A model generated the notes under the pieces. The model was not told where the DNA came from, did not search any database, and worked only from the letters and a program-made list of their open reading frames with translations. Below are positions 48,553-57,462 of a stretch of 64,000 nucleotides of DNA, one piece after another; the first letter of the stretch is position 1, and each line of letters starts with the position of its first letter. Where the stretch lies: NCBI GenBank assembly GCA_949358305.1, contig OX442317.1:14884491-14948490 (forward strand). The letters are read 5' to 3'. The translations under genes were made by a program, and so were the position numbers. Source of the stretch: Strigamia acuminata. Taxonomy: Eukaryota > Arthropoda > Chilopoda > Geophilomorpha > Linotaeniidae.

Positions 48553-49073
48553 AAGGTTTAAATACTATTTCTAAACATTCAGAGACATTGGTCTTGTGGT
48601 GTTTGTGCTAAGTCAACTGTGATGAGATCAAAAGTCTATTCTCCAAAATCATTGCTTGGATGTTGCTAAAACTTACATTGAAGCCTTCTACTAAGATTTA
48701 AACACTATTTCAGAACATTCAGAAACATTGGTCTTGTGATGTTTGTGCTAAGTCAACTGTGATGTCAAATGGGATCAAAAGTTTATTCTTCCAAATCATT
48801 GCTTGGATGTTGCTAAAACTTACATTGAAGCCTTCTACTAAGGTTTAAACACTATTTCAGAACATTCAGAGACATTGGTCTTGTGATGTTTGTGCTAAGT
48901 CAACTGTGATGTCAAATGAGATCAAAAGTTTATTCTTTCAAATCATTGCTTGGATGTTGCTAAAACTTACATTAAAGCTTTCTACTAAAGTTTAAACACT
49001 ATTTCAGAACATTCAGAGACATTGGTCTTGTGGTGTTTGTGCTAAGTCAACTGTGATGAGATCAAAAGTCTAT
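48553..49073 (+). repeat. 140/147-bp satellite, short block before the gypsy element
   Basis: 521 bp, about 3.7 monomers, counterpart of 34603-35123. It is cut by the gypsy element after AGTCTAT. Confidence 0.96.
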
Positions 49074-49390
49074 TGTTACGTGGAATCCGGGCCTAATCAG
49101 GTCTCCACGCAACTATGTTTAATTGGGGTTTAGTGAGTGTGAAAGGAAAGAATGAGATTCATTTATGCTTTAAATTCAATTCAGATTTATTTGACCGGAC
49201 AAACAAAGTTTGTTCGATCCCTTATAAATTCAGATACATTTATTCTCAACAGGTCAGAATGTTATTTTGGATAAATTGTCACTTCTTACATTTGTCAAAT
49301 GTACAACCTTTATTAATTGGGTTATGAACTACTGTGTGATAACTTAATTGCGATGTAATTAAATTGGTTTTATAGTCATCAGCCGCGCTC

Positions 49391-49396
49391 TTTATT
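49391..49396 (-). terminator. Polyadenylation signal AATAAA in the gypsy 3' LTR
   Basis: The plus strand reads TTTATT. It lies about 70 nt downstream, in the sense direction, of the TATA box position. That fits a short R region with poly(A) addition shortly after. Confidence 0.6.
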
Positions 49397-49518
49397 GAGG
49401 CGACATCAGACTCTCTAGTTCTGAAAAGCAAAAGTGATTAGAGACCTGTCTTAGTGCGGGCTCCTTATTTATAGCAAATCTGCCATAAACCCCATAATTG
49501 AATTGATCGGTCCATCAC

Positions 49519-49552
49519 ATGGCGATGACGGAGTCCAAGCCGTCAGCGCCAT
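49519..49552. repeat. LTR hairpin with ATGGCG arms
   Basis: Arms of 13 bp (ATGGCGATGACGG and CCGTCAGCGCCAT) pair with one mismatch around an 8-nt loop. The second copy in the other LTR is at 57336-57369. Confidence 0.7.
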
Positions 49553-49645
49553 CTGTGGCCGAAATTTAGCAACATTTAACCTAATAATGATTCGAATTAC
49601 GTGCTACGAATCGCGCATCAATTGGCACGGTTCGTACACGTGACA

Positions 49646-49658
49646 ACTCCCTTTTTTG
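49646..49658 (-). promoter_or_regulatory. Polypurine tract of the gypsy element
   Basis: On the sense strand AAAAAAGGGAG plus one T runs directly into the TGTCACG start of the 3' LTR. This is the expected plus-strand primer for a Ty3/gypsy element. Confidence 0.8.
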
Positions 49659-50703
49659 CTGTGTTTTGGACCCCAAAATACAAATTTCGATACCAGACAG
49701 GTGTCTTTTAAATCGGACATTCTTAAGGAATGTTCGGCTATTTCTACCTTTCATAAGTTATCACTCAGCTGTTTCATAGTTATCACACAAACTTAAATTA
49801 TTCTGGAGTTAACTTTACTCCCTTTTATTCCAATGTTACCATTCTGATCAAATCATAAAATAATTCAACTTAAACTAACTTAATATCACTAATACAATAT
49901 TTGCTTTTCCATTGTTCATCTTTACATATTTGAAAAGTCTAACAAAAAAACGTAAGTCAAAAGAAAATTTTGTCAAAATTAAATTATCAAAATCAAAGTT
50001 CACATTTTAAATTAAAACAAGATGAAAAATAAATATAAATTATTCTGTCACTCAATATTCAAAACTATTCACATTAAAAAACAAGCATTTTCATAATAAA
50101 TTACAACTCTTAACAATTTTCCAAAATGGGAATAAACAAATTCAAAAAATATTTTTCCTATTTCTCTAATTTTCTTTAAAATTAACAATACCGTTAAAAC
50201 ATCAACTTATTTCAATTATTTACAATAATTAACTCCTTCTAACATTCAATCAAAATTATGCTGTGAAATATTTACATTAAATTTATCAAAATTTTCAACA
50301 CATTATATTTTCAAGCAAAATTCGCGATAGATTCCACTCGCGTCCTCAGTCAATTCGCATTATTCAAATTAAATTTTTCCAATTTATTCTTTAAAACTAT
50401 TTTTAAATTAAACTATTACACTACTAAATTCAATTTCAAATTATTTCAAAATTTTATCTAACTTATTAAATGCTATAAAAATTCAAAGCAAATCGACGAA
50501 GATCGCGATTAATTTCGTTTCGCGCAGTCCGCTTATAAAAACGTTTAAAACTTCACATTTCATTCCAAAAAAATCACCTATAATTATTTAACACACTTAC
50601 ACAACCTTTTGTAACACAATTTCAAACACAAAATGTCAACTTAAATGTCGGAAGTTCTTGTTTTCCGGGTCACGCTATTAGTTCGCGTTCACCGTAGACA
50701 AAA
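49659..50703 (-). other. Gypsy 3' untranslated region
   Basis: About 1 kb of strongly AT-rich sequence between the pol stop and the polypurine tract. No open frame, env-like sequence or clear structure is visible. Confidence 0.75.
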
Positions 50704-53700
50704 TCAGTAGAAATGGCGATAGTCTTTTCGCTTACGCGGTCTGAGTCTGCGCGACCGGAAATCGTTGGTTTGTGGACTTGCGCCATCTAGTGGCGGGTTT
50801 TGAAGTTGATTTTCATTCGTTTTCACCGTAGGCTGTGGTTCAAATAGTGATTTTAGAGAAATCTGTTCTGTATCATCTATATAACGTTCTTTTGGCTTAA
50901 TTTTCGTTGTTCTCACTAGTTTTTCTGTGTTTTCAACTACAATTTCACCTTTTTTACTGATTTTTTTCACTTTATCAGCAAATTTCACTTTCTTTTCTGG
51001 CATATCTTTCAGAACTTCATCTATTTCTTCTTCAATTCGTTCCTTATATGGTTTTAACCTTTCTACATTCACTATGTCACTTTTCTTTCTTGTAGAATTG
51101 ATGATTTCATAGTCATTAGGTGCAGTTCTTCGCACAATTTCATACGGGCCGGAAAATTGGGGTAAAAGCTTCTCTGACAGGCCAACTTTTCTGTTGATGG
51201 TTTTTAGATAAACCAATTCACCTGGTTCAAATTCTTTGTTGACTCTGTCTTCATCAAATCTTTTCTTACTTTTTGCAGATTGTTTTTCAAGTCTCTCATT
51301 TGCAATTTTCCTGGCTGCTCGAATGAATTTTGCTGTTCTTAATGTATATTCTTTCTGTGGCAAGTCCAAATTAACATCTACTGTCAAATCCACATCATAT
51401 CCACGAAGTAAATAGTGTGGTGTATATCCTGTTGTTTCATGAACGGCCGTGTTATATGAAAACAGGAGAAATGGAAGAAATTCGTCCCAGTCAGTGTGTT
51501 CTTCATTAACATAACTTTGCAACATTTTTGCGAATGTCGCATTAAATCTCTCAGTTAATCCATTTGTTCTTGGATGGTATCCTGACGTAGTTTTATGCAA
51601 ACTTTTAAACATATTTGAGACCTCCTCAACCATTTTGTTCCTGTATTCCGTTCCACGGTCGCTTAGGATTTCTCTCGGACTGCCTTCTTTCAGAATAACT
51701 TCATAAAGCAATGTTTTTGCTGCTTCTAACGCTGTAGCTGCTGCTGCTGGTCTAGCTATTGCATTTCTAGAAAGATAATCAGTTACAACAAAAACATGTT
51801 TATTTCCAAGTCGTGACAATGGAAATGGTCCTAGTGTGTCTATTCCAATTCGCTCAAAAGGTTTTGAGACTGTTGACCATGGCTGCATTAATCCTTTAGC
51901 TGGCGTTGTCATTGTTTTTGCTTTTGCGCAGTGTTGGCAGGACAAGACGTAATTTCTAACATCTTTATAGATTCTTGTCCAGAAAAATCGTGTTCTTATT
52001 CGTTTCCACGTTTTTGCCAATCCCAAATGAGCTCCTAGTAATCCATCGTGCATTTCATACAATACATCTTTTTGAAGTTGTTTTGGAACTACTAGTAATA
52101 AATCTTCCATGTTCAGGGAACTGTTAAGTTTTTTCTTCCTGAACAATGTTTTGTTTTGAAGAACGAACTGCTTTAGTGGTCGTCTTCTTTTTCTTGGAAG
52201 TTGCTCTTGGTTTTCTAGCGCTGTTATGAGGTCCAGTAATTTGGGATCCTTCCTCTGTTCAACAGGGAGGTCCAAGTTTTCTAAGAAAAGCGAAGGTAAT
52301 TTTTCTATTTCTTCTTCACTTAATTCTTCCTGGATCCTACTTAAAGCATCGGCATCTGTATGTTTCTTGCCGCTTTTATGAAATATTTCAAAATCATACT
52401 CAGCTAATTGCAGCGCCCACCTGGCTAGACGTCCATTTGGATTTCGGACTCCTTTCAGCCATTGGAGGGCAGAATGGTCGGTAATAATTTGGAATTTCTG
52501 TCCATATAAGTACGGTCTAAACTTTTCAATAGCAAAAATGATTGCTAACATTTCCCTATCAGTTGCAGTGTAATTCATTTCTGCTGTGCTCATCATACGA
52601 CTTGCATAAGCGATAACACGCTCTTGATTGTTGACTTTTTGCTTCAAAATAGCTCCTAATCCATAGGCACTTGCATCGCATGAAATCATGAAGGGCTGAG
52701 TAAAATCTGGATGCGCTAACACCGGCACTGTTATTAATGCATTTCGGAGCGTGTGGAATGCTTTGTCGTGGGGTGGTCCCCAGTCAAACTTTTCATCCTT
52801 TTTGGTTAAATTCACCAGAGGTTTGGAAATGTCCGCAAAACCTTTAATAAATTTCCGGTAATACGAGCATAATCCTAAAAAACCACGTAGTTGTTTAACG
52901 TTCACAGGAATTGGAAACTTAGCTACTGAATCCAGATTCCTGGGATCCGGTGAAATACCTTCAGCATCAACCACATGTCCGAGATATCGTATGGTGTGTG
53001 TCGCAAACGTACATTTACTCAGTTTGACTTTGAGATTCGCTGTTCTAAGCTTTTGGAAAACTGCCTCCAAATCAACAAGATGCTGATCGAAAGTCTTCGA
53101 AAACACTATCAAATCGTCCAGATATGCAATACATACTTTTCCCAGGAGGTTACCAAGTACTTTGTTCATCAATTTTTGAAAGGCGGCCGGGCTGTTACAT
53201 AATCCCATTCCAAGGACATTAAACTCATAATGTCCACTAGACGTGGTAAACGCTGTCTTTTCACGATCTTGTTCGTCTATTTCGACTTGGTGATATCCCT
53301 GGATAAGATCCATCATTGAAAAATACTTCGCACCCGCTAATTGATCTAGGGTGTCATCAATACGTGGTAAGGGATAAACCATTTTCTTTGTTACCGCGTT
53401 TAACCGTCTCCAATCAACACAAAATCTCCATTTGCCGTCTCTTTTCTTGACGAGTAGTACTGGTGCACTCCATGGGCTCTCAGATTCTCTAATGACTCCT
53501 TGCTCAAGTAACTTCTTTGTTTCAGCATCCTCGATTTCTTTTTCCTTAATCGATCGTCTATAAGGTTGTAAATGGATTGGAGGAGAATCTCCAGTATCAA
53601 TTCGATGTTTAATCGTATGAGCTCTGCCTAAATCATTGTCAGTCTTCGCAAATCTATCCGAATTTTTCTCCAGCAACCGCAACATTAGCCCTTGTTGTGA

Positions 53701-54429
53701 TGGCGTCATGTTGTCATTCGCCATGGCCGTGCTAAAGTCAAATTGATTAACTCTGTTTTCATCAAGCACGCCAGACTCAATTACATAAAAGGCCTTTGCA
53801 ATTGCTGAGTTTTTTCCTAAATAGATTGTCTTTTTAGTTGGATTTGCAACTCGCAGAACTCCTTCACCTTTTCTGAATTTAGTCAATGTTTTGCAACAAA
53901 TTACTCCAAAGCGATCAATTACTCCACTGAGTGGTTCTATAAATAGTTCATCATCTACTTTCTTTGCAATTTTAATTGGAACTACACATTCATGTAATGC
54001 TGGAATTGTTATCGGTTTTAAAACTCGGGCTATGTAGTTTACATCAGTATAATTCTTTGACATTGGGAAAACTTCTTGTTGTTCATTTTTTGGGCCTACA
54101 AAGATCTTCTGTTGGTCATAGTCGAGTTTACACTTTGCAGATCTTAAGAAATTATCTCCCAGTAGTAAGTGGCGTCCAAATCCATTAACGATCAATACGT
54201 CGATGGTGTGTTGTTGTTGTCCAACATCAATGGTAATCCTGGTTTTTCCTTCTGGGACTATCAATGAGCCATCCACAACTCTCAATCGAACACCTGGACA
54301 AGGCTGATATTTGAGCTGCAGAGTTCTCACCAAATCTTCACTAATGATATTGCGAAAACCTCCAGAATCCAAGACACCAGTGATTTCCATACCATTTAAT
54401 ACTACTGGAATCTGTAAAAGTTCGTCCAT
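50704..54429 (-). CDS. pol: Ty3/gypsy Pol polyprotein (protease, RT, RNase H, integrase)
   Basis: 1241 codons from the first ATG. Domains in order: aspartic protease with DSG at 21-23; reverse transcriptase with FCVDWRRLN (336-344) and YLDD (436-439); RNase H with D585, E626 and D651; integrase zinc motif H794, H801, C831, C834; integrase core D864, D924, E960 (35 residues between the last two); and a GPY module (1094-1096), as in many Ty3/gypsy integrases. The C-terminus is basic (arginine- and lysine-rich after 1225). The reading frame is open upstream of the ATG across the gag stop and lies at -1 relative to gag. Pol is therefore most likely made as a Gag-Pol fusion by frameshifting at 54504-54510, through a lysine/arginine-rich linker. 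All catalytic residues are present. Confidence 0.95.
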   Translation of the reverse strand: MDELLQIPVVLNGMEITGVLDSGGFRNIISEDLVRTLQLKYQPCPGVRLRVVDGSLIVPEGKTRITIDVGQQQHTIDVLIVNGFGRHLLLGDNFLRSAKCKLDYDQQKIFVGPKNEQQEVFPMSKNYTDVNYIARVLKPITIPALHECVVPIKIAKKVDDELFIEPLSGVIDRFGVICCKTLTKFRKGEGVLRVANPTKKTIYLGKNSAIAKAFYVIESGVLDENRVNQFDFSTAMANDNMTPSQQGLMLRLLEKNSDRFAKTDNDLGRAHTIKHRIDTGDSPPIHLQPYRRSIKEKEIEDAETKKLLEQGVIRESESPWSAPVLLVKKRDGKWRFCVDWRRLNAVTKKMVYPLPRIDDTLDQLAGAKYFSMMDLIQGYHQVEIDEQDREKTAFTTSSGHYEFNVLGMGLCNSPAAFQKLMNKVLGNLLGKVCIAYLDDLIVFSKTFDQHLVDLEAVFQKLRTANLKVKLSKCTFATHTIRYLGHVVDAEGISPDPRNLDSVAKFPIPVNVKQLRGFLGLCSYYRKFIKGFADISKPLVNLTKKDEKFDWGPPHDKAFHTLRNALITVPVLAHPDFTQPFMISCDASAYGLGAILKQKVNNQERVIAYASRMMSTAEMNYTATDREMLAIIFAIEKFRPYLYGQKFQIITDHSALQWLKGVRNPNGRLARWALQLAEYDFEIFHKSGKKHTDADALSRIQEELSEEEIEKLPSLFLENLDLPVEQRKDPKLLDLITALENQEQLPRKRRRPLKQFVLQNKTLFRKKKLNSSLNMEDLLLVVPKQLQKDVLYEMHDGLLGAHLGLAKTWKRIRTRFFWTRIYKDVRNYVLSCQHCAKAKTMTTPAKGLMQPWSTVSKPFERIGIDTLGPFPLSRLGNKHVFVVTDYLSRNAIARPAAAATALEAAKTLLYEVILKEGSPREILSDRGTEYRNKMVEEVSNMFKSLHKTTSGYHPRTNGLTERFNATFAKMLQSYVNEEHTDWDEFLPFLLFSYNTAVHETTGYTPHYLLRGYDVDLTVDVNLDLPQKEYTLRTAKFIRAARKIANERLEKQSAKSKKRFDEDRVNKEFEPGELVYLKTINRKVGLSEKLLPQFSGPYEIVRRTAPNDYEIINSTRKKSDIVNVERLKPYKERIEEEIDEVLKDMPEKKVKFADKVKKISKKGEIVVENTEKLVRTTKIKPKERYIDDTEQISLKSLFEPQPTVKTNENQLQNPPLDGASPQTNDFRSRRLRPRKRKDYRHFY
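50780..50793 (-). promoter_or_regulatory. CTCF-like motif within pol
   Basis: The minus strand reads CCACTAGATGGCGC, which fits the published CTCF core pattern CCA-S-Y-AG-R-K-GGC-R-S. It is coding sequence near the end of pol. A shorter relative (CCACAGATGGCGC) is in both LTRs. A chance match is possible. Confidence 0.3.
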
Positions 54430-54500
54430 AGCGTGTAACTCGATGATTTCTAATTTTCTCTTTCTTCTTTTCTTCTTGTTATTTCGTCTTTGTGGCCATT

Positions 54501-55955
54501 CTAGTTTCCCGATGCATTAGGCGGTCCACCACGTGGGGCTCCTCGTTGACCTCGGCCTTGGTAATTTTCAATGAAATTTTTACCTTTATAATTTGGATTT
54601 TTAGGATGGCCTTGGTTATTTGGATTCCCCTGTGGTCTTTGTCCTTGTGGTGGATTCCATTGCTGTTGTGGTGGATTCCACTGCTGTTGTGGATTTTGCT
54701 GTTGGAATCCTTGACCTGAGTTATTCCACTGATTACTCCAATTACCTCTGTTTTGACCTCTATTGTCACTCCATCCTCTTCCTTGGTTCCTATTATTGTC
54801 ATTCCACCATCCACGTTGTTGTCCAGATCGTCCTCTAAAGTTACCTCTATTGTAGAACTGGGCCTGGTTTGGATGTGGTGTATACCATTGATTTTGATAG
54901 AAGACTGGAGTAACCTCTGCATATTGAACTTCCCCAAACTGCTGCTGTTGCCTTAGCACTTTGACCTCTGCTAACAACTCGTCTTTTGATTTATTGACGT
55001 CGCTCGGTTCAACTAACAAACTTGGTTTCACCTCGCCTGTTGTATCAACAGCTTTTTGCAGTAGGGTTAGCAAAACTTCTGCAGGATCCTCGCTGAATGC
55101 ATGAGCTTCCAATAGTCCAAGTTGAGATGTTAACTGATCCAATGTCTTTGGAAAATTGACTACTAATTTATCTCTAGTCACCTTTTTAAGTCCTTGAAAC
55201 ACATGAAATATCTTTTGTTCTTCAGTAAATGCTGGTCTCGCAAAAGAACATTCTTTTAATATTTTCTGCATATGTTCCATTGCTGTCCCATCTTTGTGCT
55301 GCATTGCCTGTAATTTCGACAAAATTGTTGTTATTTGTCGCCTGAATTTTGCCTTCAACGCATCTTTCCATTGACTCCATGTTCTAGTCGGATGTTGTGG
55401 AAGTTGATCTAGATACCACGATGATGCGGAGGATTTCAGCACAATTGACAGATGTTTAATCCTTTCAGTGTCATCGGCGATCGTATCTTCATATCCGATC
55501 AACCATGTGTCAATATTCCCTGTAGCCGGATCAAAGTCAACTGGATTTCTTCTATTGACCACTAAATTTTGTAATACCGTCTGTATTGCTACTAGTTCTG
55601 GTGAAGCATTTGCCATATTATCTGGAAATTGTTCGTTTTTAATTGCCAATATTGGTTGAATTAATTCCTTTTGGTCCTCAATATTGTCAGTTGCGTCCTC
55701 AAATGCGTCGTCCAAATTTGCTTGCACTTTATCCAGGAGATTGCCTAATTCCGTAGCTTCGTCAGGCAACAACAAATTGTACACACTTGGATCGATTATT
55801 CTTTTATGGCGCTGTTCCGGGGTTTCAAAATCTTCCCTTTTTTGAATTTTTTCTTCTCCTTTGGATTTTGATCTCTTTTTCCGGTCAGTCACCTTATCAT
55901 CCAGTGATTCAAGTGCTCCCGGATCTTTTGATGAAAACAAATAATCCGTTACCAC
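54501..55955 (-). CDS. gag: Ty3/gypsy Gag
   Basis: 484 codons counted from a GTG. Residues 1-115 are charged and helical. About 135-300 resembles a retrotransposon capsid (for example NIDTWL near 147 and WSQWKDALKAKFRRQ near 193). Residues 365-484 are rich in Gly, Asn, Gln, Arg and Trp, with RG/RGG pairs and a repeated QQWNPPQ. No CCHC zinc knuckle is present, so RNA binding probably relies on this RG-rich tail. The open frame begins after a TAA, with no ATG before codon 114. Translation may begin at that ATG (giving 371 residues), at a non-AUG codon or after splicing. It ends in TAG at 54501-54503, directly after a slippery heptamer. Confidence 0.9.
   Translation of the reverse strand: MVTDYLFSSKDPGALESLDDKVTDRKKRSKSKGEEKIQKREDFETPEQRHKRIIDPSVYNLLLPDEATELGNLLDKVQANLDDAFEDATDNIEDQKELIQPILAIKNEQFPDNMANASPELVAIQTVLQNLVVNRRNPVDFDPATGNIDTWLIGYEDTIADDTERIKHLSIVLKSSASSWYLDQLPQHPTRTWSQWKDALKAKFRRQITTILSKLQAMQHKDGTAMEHMQKILKECSFARPAFTEEQKIFHVFQGLKKVTRDKLVVNFPKTLDQLTSQLGLLEAHAFSEDPAEVLLTLLQKAVDTTGEVKPSLLVEPSDVNKSKDELLAEVKVLRQQQQFGEVQYAEVTPVFYQNQWYTPHPNQAQFYNRGNFRGRSGQQRGWWNDNNRNQGRGWSDNRGQNRGNWSNQWNNSGQGFQQQNPQQQWNPPQQQWNPPQGQRPQGNPNNQGHPKNPNYKGKNFIENYQGRGQRGAPRGGPPNASGN
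54504..54510 (-). promoter_or_regulatory. -1 ribosomal frameshift site GGGAAAC
   Basis: In the gag frame the sense strand reads G-GGA-AAC-TAG, the canonical X-XXY-YYZ pattern, followed at once by the gag stop. Slipping back one base enters the pol frame, which is open from here to the pol ATG at 54429 and beyond. The same heptamer is known from retroviral gag-pro junctions. Confidence 0.85.
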
Positions 55956-56870
55956 TTGTGAAAAGTTATAACGTTTGGATTCCGCAATTGTTAAATAATT
56001 AAATTCGAAGACACAATCCTTAGACTTGAAGCACTTTTAATTCACTTTTCCAGTTATAAATAACACTATAACTCTTTAGCACACAGAACACTTTTCACTT
56101 TCTGAAAAATAAATCAGTGATTAAACACTTCAATTTTCACAGAAATATTTCAAAATACTAGAACAATTCAATCTTCACAATCAAATCTCAAAATTTCCAC
56201 AAAAGAATTCAAGGAAAAAAAAAAAAACACTTTCACGGTCATCATTTTTTACAAAAATATCAAAAACAATTCATTTTCACGGTCATAATTACAAAATTTC
56301 ATCAAAACTATTCAAGGAAAAACTTCTTATTAATAACACTTTACAAAAATGCTCTGGAAAGAAAATAAATTCATTAATAAATATAAACAATATATTCTCT
56401 ATTATTATTCAATTTTATCTTACATTCACAATTAAATTCTTCATTACTATACACTTTCATTTAATTTTATCAAAGTTCAATCAATAATACTATATCAATT
56501 CAATTAAAAGTCAAATATCACAATAAATAATACTCAAATGCAAATTTATCCAATTTAAACCTTCAAAGCTTCTATTCTATTTTATTTTATTTTTTTAATC
56601 TTGCCAATTTTCAATCTAATTGACCTATTTATTCTTTAGCAATGACTCACTCTCACATTCCTATCAATTTCACAAATGACTCACTCATATTCAAATTAGG
56701 TTGGGATCTCTCTAAATTTTATATGATTTCAAAGCTATTTTTAAGCTAAATTTGCCAATTTTATGTGATTTTAATTCCAATTTCACTCATTTTACTCTAG
56801 ATTTTACAATTTTAATGATTTTTAACTCTAATTTCGGGGTTTTTTATTCTAATTTTTGGTCCCGGGGAAA
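55956..56870 (-). other. Gypsy 5' leader
   Basis: About 0.9 kb of very AT-rich sequence between the primer-binding site and the gag frame, with a long A run near 56215-56227 on the plus strand. The gag frame is open a little further right, to a TAA at about 56037, but without an ATG. Nothing else is recognised. Confidence 0.75.
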
Positions 56871-56888
56871 GAACCGCGATCTCCACCA
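56871..56888 (-). promoter_or_regulatory. Primer-binding site of the gypsy element
   Basis: The sense strand starts TGGTGGAGATCGCGGTTC two bases after the 5' LTR. The complement ends ATCTCCACCA, like common alanine tRNA 3' ends recalled from other animals. Position and TGG start are strong evidence. The tRNA identity is tentative. Confidence 0.75.
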
Positions 56889-56890
56889 TT

Positions 56891-57462
56891 TGTTACGTGG
56901 AATCCGGGCCTAATCAGGTCTCCACGCAACTATGTTTAATTGGGGTTTAGTGAGTGTGAAAGGAAAGAATGAGATTCATTTATGCTTTAAATTCAATTCA
57001 GATTTATTTGACCGGACAAACAAAGTTTGTTCGATCCCTTATAAATTCAGATACATTTATTCTCAACAGGTCAGAATGTTATTTTGGATAAATTGTCACT
57101 TCTTACATTTGTCAAATGTACAACCTTTATTAATTGGGTTATGAACTACTGTGTGATAACTTAATTGCGATGTAATTAAATTGGTTTTATAGTCATCAGC
57201 CGCGCTCTTTATTGAGGCGACATCAGACTCTCTAGTTCTGAAAAGCAAAAGTGATTAGAGACCTGTCTTAGTGCGGGCTCCTTATTTATAGCAAATCTGC
57301 CATAAACCCCATAATTGAATTGATCGGTCCATCACATGGCGATGACGGAGTCCAAGCCGTCAGCGCCATCTGTGGCCGAAATTTAGCAACATTTAACCTA
57401 ATAATGATTCGAATTACGTGCTACGAATCGCGCATCAATTGGCACGGTTCGTACACGTGACA
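56891..57462 (-). repeat. 5' LTR of the gypsy element
   Basis: 572 bp, matching 49074-49645 by eye. It carries the promoter side for leftward transcription of gag and pol. Ends with GTGACA (plus strand), then the CTAT duplication. Confidence 0.96.
57283..57290 (-). promoter_or_regulatory. TATA box in the gypsy 5' LTR
   Basis: TATAAATA on the sense strand, followed by a GC-richer stretch. Transcription would start about 30 nt further left (around 57255). The LTR hairpin at 57336-57369 lies just upstream. Confidence 0.65.

Larger units (their letters stand above)
49074..49645 (-). repeat. 3' LTR of the gypsy element
   Basis: 572-bp direct repeat of 56891-57462. It contains an imperfect hairpin (49519-49552), a minus-strand TATAAATA (49466-49473) and AATAAA (49391-49396). 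Confidence 0.96.
49074..57462 (-). mobile_element. Ty3/gypsy LTR retrotransposon, full length
   Basis: 8389 bp with 572-bp LTRs that look identical (TGTTAC...GTGACA) and a CTAT target duplication (49070-49073 and 57463-57466). The empty site survives in the left duplication unit at 35120-35123. Gag and pol lie on the minus strand. All catalytic motifs of pol are present and no stop interrupts either frame, so the copy may be active. No env frame is seen between pol and the 3' LTR. Confidence 0.96.

Noticed and set aside
49115-49327. 70-codon plus-strand frame in the gypsy LTR, repeated at 56932-57144
   Set aside because: It is simply LTR sequence present twice and is antisense to the element.
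49659-50703. Possible env gene downstream of gypsy pol
   Set aside because: About 1 kb of AT-rich sequence with no open frame of useful length and no signal-peptide or membrane segment.
54479-54937. 152-codon minus-strand frame overlapping the end of gag
   Set aside because: Low-complexity shadow of the Gly/Asn/Gln-rich gag tail in another frame, unrelated to the pol frame.
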